A stretch of 7,815 nt of DNA. Source: Phycisphaerae bacterium. GTDB lineage: Bacteria > Planctomycetota > Phycisphaerae > UBA1845 > Fen-1342. Position numbers and translations under genes: made by a program. Below the pieces are notes generated by a model. That model was not told where the DNA came from. It searched no databases and saw only the letters and a program-made list of their open reading frames with translations. Where the stretch lies: contig JAGVEP010000090.1 of NCBI GenBank assembly GCA_020058145.1, positions 1 through 7,815 of the forward strand. Reading direction: 5' to 3'. Below, in pieces: positions 5,776 through 7,815 of the stretch (its first letter is position 1; each line of letters begins with the position of its first letter).

Positions 5776-7485
5776 CTAACGCAACATGGCCAAGACCGAA
5801 TCCGAGAGGGTCTGTAGCACGCTCACAAAGCGGCTGGCGCCCTGAAAGGCCTGTTCGTACTGGGTGAGTTTGAGCGCTTCCTCGTCGAGGCTGACGCCGC
5901 TCGTCGCCTCGCGCTGGGCATACAAACTGTCGTACACGGTGCTGGCGGCCTGGTACTCGTTGTCGGCGGTCTGAATGTCGGTCGCCAGCCGGCCGATCAT
6001 GCTCTCGTGGAAATCGAGCAGGCTGGTGCCGGTCAGCAAGGTGCTCGTTTGCCCCCCTACCGCAGCCAGCGTGCCTGCGTTGCTGCCGTCCCCGGCCGCC
6101 CCGCTCGCCGACGCCGCCAGCAGCCGCGTGTCGCTTTGCACGGTGGAATTGACGGCGATGGTGGCGGCATCCGTTCCGTCGAAGAACGTGCCGACGCCCA
6201 GGCTCGCCAGAGCATGGGAGCTGTCCTGCGAAAACGTGATCTCGTAGCCGGAATCCAGCGCCAAATTGAGCCGGTTATCGCCGGTGACGCTCGCCGTCAC
6301 GTGCGGCAGGTTGCCCAGTGCCGCCGCGAGCGAATTGAGGGTGGTATCGTCGTTGTTGAGGCCGTCGAGATCGACTTCGATCATCCGCGTTGTGACCTGG
6401 CCCGTAACCTGGTCGCGGATGTGCGCCAGGAACGTGCCGTTCTGCACCGGGAACGTCAGGCTCGCCGCGGTCGAATTGAGTGCCGCAGCGGCGTCCTGCA
6501 CCGCATACGTACCGGTAACGTTGGTGTAGCCCACCAGCCCCTGTCCCTGCGTGTGGGCCTTGTTGACCTCGTAAATCAGCGCGCCGGCAAGCTGGTCCAG
6601 CTTGTTGAGTTGTCCGACCAGTTGGGTATCGCGGGCCGCGAGCGTCGCGCCCAGCCGACCGCCACGCAGCAGGACCGTCCCGCCGTTGTCGGCGAACCGC
6701 ACCGTGACGCGCTCCAGACCATCTTTGAGCTGTGTGCGCGTCGTCAGGCCACGCGAGCGGGCGAAGTCGACCAGCGGCTCGCTGCCGACGTAGACGTTGA
6801 CGACCCCGTTGTCCTGCTCGCGGGTTTGAATCTCCATCAGCTCGCCCAGGTCGCGCAACAGACTATCGCGGCGGTCGCGCAGCGCTCCGGCACCACCCGG
6901 CGACCGCGCTTCCGAGGTCACGATTTGCTGGTTCAGCTTGGCGATCTCGGACGCCATCTGATTGGCCTTGTCCGTCATCTGCGCGGCCGAGTCGTTCAGG
7001 TCCTTGGCATGCGTCAGCAGCCCGGAACGCAGCCGGTGCAGCGCACTGACCAAACCGTTCGCGCTGGCCAGCACCAGGTCGCGCGTGGTCGTTTCGGTCG
7101 GGTCGATTTGCAGACTGCTGAAGCTCTCGAAGAGCGCGTTGAGTTGCGTCGAAAGATCGTAGTCCGTCAGCTCGTTGTACATGGACTCAATTTGACTGAG
7201 CGCCTGGTACGTCGTCTCGGCACCGCCCTTATCCCCCAGGGCCAGGCGCAAGCGCGCGTTCAGGGCCTCGTCGACGTGCCGTTCGAGGCCGGCGACGTTG
7301 ACACCCGTGCCGGGCGAGAGCCCCATATCCGTCGCCCCACTGGTCATGGCCTCCAGGCGACCAGACTGCCGCGTGTAGTCGGGGTTACCGACGTTGGCAA
7401 TGTTCTGCCCCGTCACCGCGACCGCGGTCTGATAGGCAGCCAGTGCGCTGCGTCCGATCTGAAATGCTGCGCCTAAAATCGCCAC
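5776..7485 (-). CDS. flgK: FlgK, hook-filament junction protein (HAP1)
   Basis: FlgK caps the hook and forms the first junction layer to the filament; it is exported by the flagellar secretion system with FlgN. With the GTG start at 7483-7485 the protein is 569 residues. The N-terminus ILGAAFQIGRSALAAYQ (3-19) and TGQNIANVGNPDYTRQ (25-40) correspond to the rod/hook/HAP signature. EVNKAHTQGQGLVGY (306-320) is the usual mid-protein block. Residues about 342-436 form a beta-rich insert ending LASLGVGTFFDGTDAATIAVN. The C-terminus SGVSLDEEALKLTQYEQAFQ (529-548) is diagnostic. There is no cysteine. The frame extends 19 codons further to 7542, but that would overlap flgN by 53 bases and add residues absent from the family. 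The GTG lies four bases after the flgN stop and has a GGUGA complementary to the 16S tail, fitting translational coupling. Confidence 0.95.
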   Translation of the reverse strand: MAILGAAFQIGRSALAAYQTAVAVTGQNIANVGNPDYTRQSGRLEAMTSGATDMGLSPGTGVNVAGLERHVDEALNARLRLALGDKGGAETTYQALSQIESMYNELTDYDLSTQLNALFESFSSLQIDPTETTTRDLVLASANGLVSALHRLRSGLLTHAKDLNDSAAQMTDKANQMASEIAKLNQQIVTSEARSPGGAGALRDRRDSLLRDLGELMEIQTREQDNGVVNVYVGSEPLVDFARSRGLTTRTQLKDGLERVTVRFADNGGTVLLRGGRLGATLAARDTQLVGQLNKLDQLAGALIYEVNKAHTQGQGLVGYTNVTGTYAVQDAAAALNSTAASLTFPVQNGTFLAHIRDQVTGQVTTRMIEVDLDGLNNDDTTLNSLAAALGNLPHVTASVTGDNRLNLALDSGYEITFSQDSSHALASLGVGTFFDGTDAATIAVNSTVQSDTRLLAASASGAAGDGSNAGTLAAVGGQTSTLLTGTSLLDFHESMIGRLATDIQTADNEYQAASTVYDSLYAQREATSGVSLDEEALKLTQYEQAFQGASRFVSVLQTLSDSVLAMLR

Positions 7486-7489
7486 AATC

Positions 7490-7815
7490 TCACCCGACTG
7501 CGTCAATAAGTCGTCGCGAAAGACCGCCGGCCTGTCGGCCACGCGGACCGTAGAGTGCCGCTTCCGGCGGCGCTCCGGCGAGGTCGGCGACCACGCCGCG
7601 GAGATGCATTTGCAGCTTGCGTGCCACCTCGCCGGCCAGACCGTTTTTTCTCTGCAAATCGGCCGCCGTCTGCCGCACAGCCTCCCCGCGGGCCCGCAGA
7701 AGCGAGGCGGCGGGCTCCGGCAGGCGGCTGGTCACGTCCGTCAGCGTAGCCCGGAGCGGCTGCGGACACTGCAAAGCCTGCGCGACGCGCGCAAGAAGTG
7801 CCTTGTGCCGCTGCT
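7490..7815 (-). CDS. flgN: Probable FlgN, export chaperone for FlgK and FlgL (C-terminal part, cut by the right edge)
   Basis: FlgN is a small helical cytoplasmic chaperone that binds the C-termini of FlgK and FlgL and delivers them to the export gate. The visible 107 residues are open to the window edge, so the true start is outside. The sequence is helical and charged, with RARGEAVRQTAADLQRKNGL followed by a second helix ARKLQMHLRGVVADL, then YGPRGR. An N-rich turn between helices and a tyrosine-glycine motif near the end are typical of FlgN C-termini. The stop is four bases before flgK. Primary sequence is poorly conserved in this family, so the call rests largely on size, helical pattern and position directly before flgK and flgL. 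A TTG at 7772-7774 could serve as a start but is not needed. Confidence 0.75.
   Translation of the reverse strand, partial: QRHKALLARVAQALQCPQPLRATLTDVTSRLPEPAASLLRARGEAVRQTAADLQRKNGLAGEVARKLQMHLRGVVADLAGAPPEAALYGPRGRQAGGLSRRLIDAVG

Noticed and set aside
6265..6285. GGCGATAA-like sequence on the minus strand resembling a sigma28 -10
   Set aside because: It lies inside flgK coding sequence with no TAAA-type -35 at the right distance, so chance is the simplest explanation.
6007..7476. 489-codon open frame on the plus strand
   Set aside because: It is antisense to flgK, whose frame has clear family motifs along its whole length. The plus-strand product is a featureless R/Q/A/V-rich sequence, as expected from the complement of GC-rich codons.
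7486..7542. ATG start for FlgK 19 codons upstream
   Set aside because: It would overlap flgN by 53 bases and add residues before the conserved ILGAAFQIGRSAL start. The GTG at 7483-7485 has a better context.
7503..7769. 88-codon minus-strand frame overlapping flgN
   Set aside because: It is an R/G/P-rich out-of-frame reading. The flgN frame is helical, open to the edge and correctly spaced to flgK.

Overview
The window is a GC-rich (roughly 60-65% by eye), densely coding bacterial segment in which every credible gene lies on the minus strand. Read in the direction of transcription, from the right edge to the left, the order is flgN (3' part), flgK, flgL, fliW, csrA, a flagellin gene (fliC/hag), a strong hairpin terminator, a sigma70-type promoter, and then the 5' part of smc. 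The flagellin, with its conserved GKDDPAGLIVSE block, and the enlarged FlgL with three internal beta-alpha-beta repeats look most like Planctomycetota proteins. That assignment is from memory of family style, not from a search.

Right-hand part (3818-7815): this is the hook-filament junction module. FlgN is the export chaperone for FlgK and FlgL. FlgK and FlgL are the two junction proteins that join the hook to the filament. The flgN stop lies 4 bases before the best flgK start (a GTG), which suggests coupled translation. flgL follows 47 bases after flgK.

Middle part (1158-3817): FliW, CsrA and flagellin form the partner-switching circuit known from Bacillus subtilis. CsrA represses flagellin translation, FliW sequesters CsrA, and free flagellin sequesters FliW. 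The sequence supports this wiring. The flagellin Shine-Dalgarno lies in the loop of a 6-bp hairpin and is embedded in a CsrA-like CAAGGA site. A closer match to the CsrA consensus covers the flgL start codon, with further GGA motifs 17 and 29 nt upstream. The csrA leader (about 160 nt behind a perfect TATAAT) holds nine GGA triplets. CsrA may therefore control its own gene and the junction protein FlgL as well as the filament.

Left-hand part (1-1157): the flagellar cluster ends at a long near-perfect hairpin. smc, for the chromosome-organising SMC ATPase, follows with its own TTGCAA-17-TATACT promoter and is cut by the left edge after 310 codons.

I found no tRNA, rRNA, insertion sequence, prophage, CRISPR array or defence system. 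The gene content is a known flagellar module. What is possibly new is the extent of the predicted CsrA control, not a new class of system.
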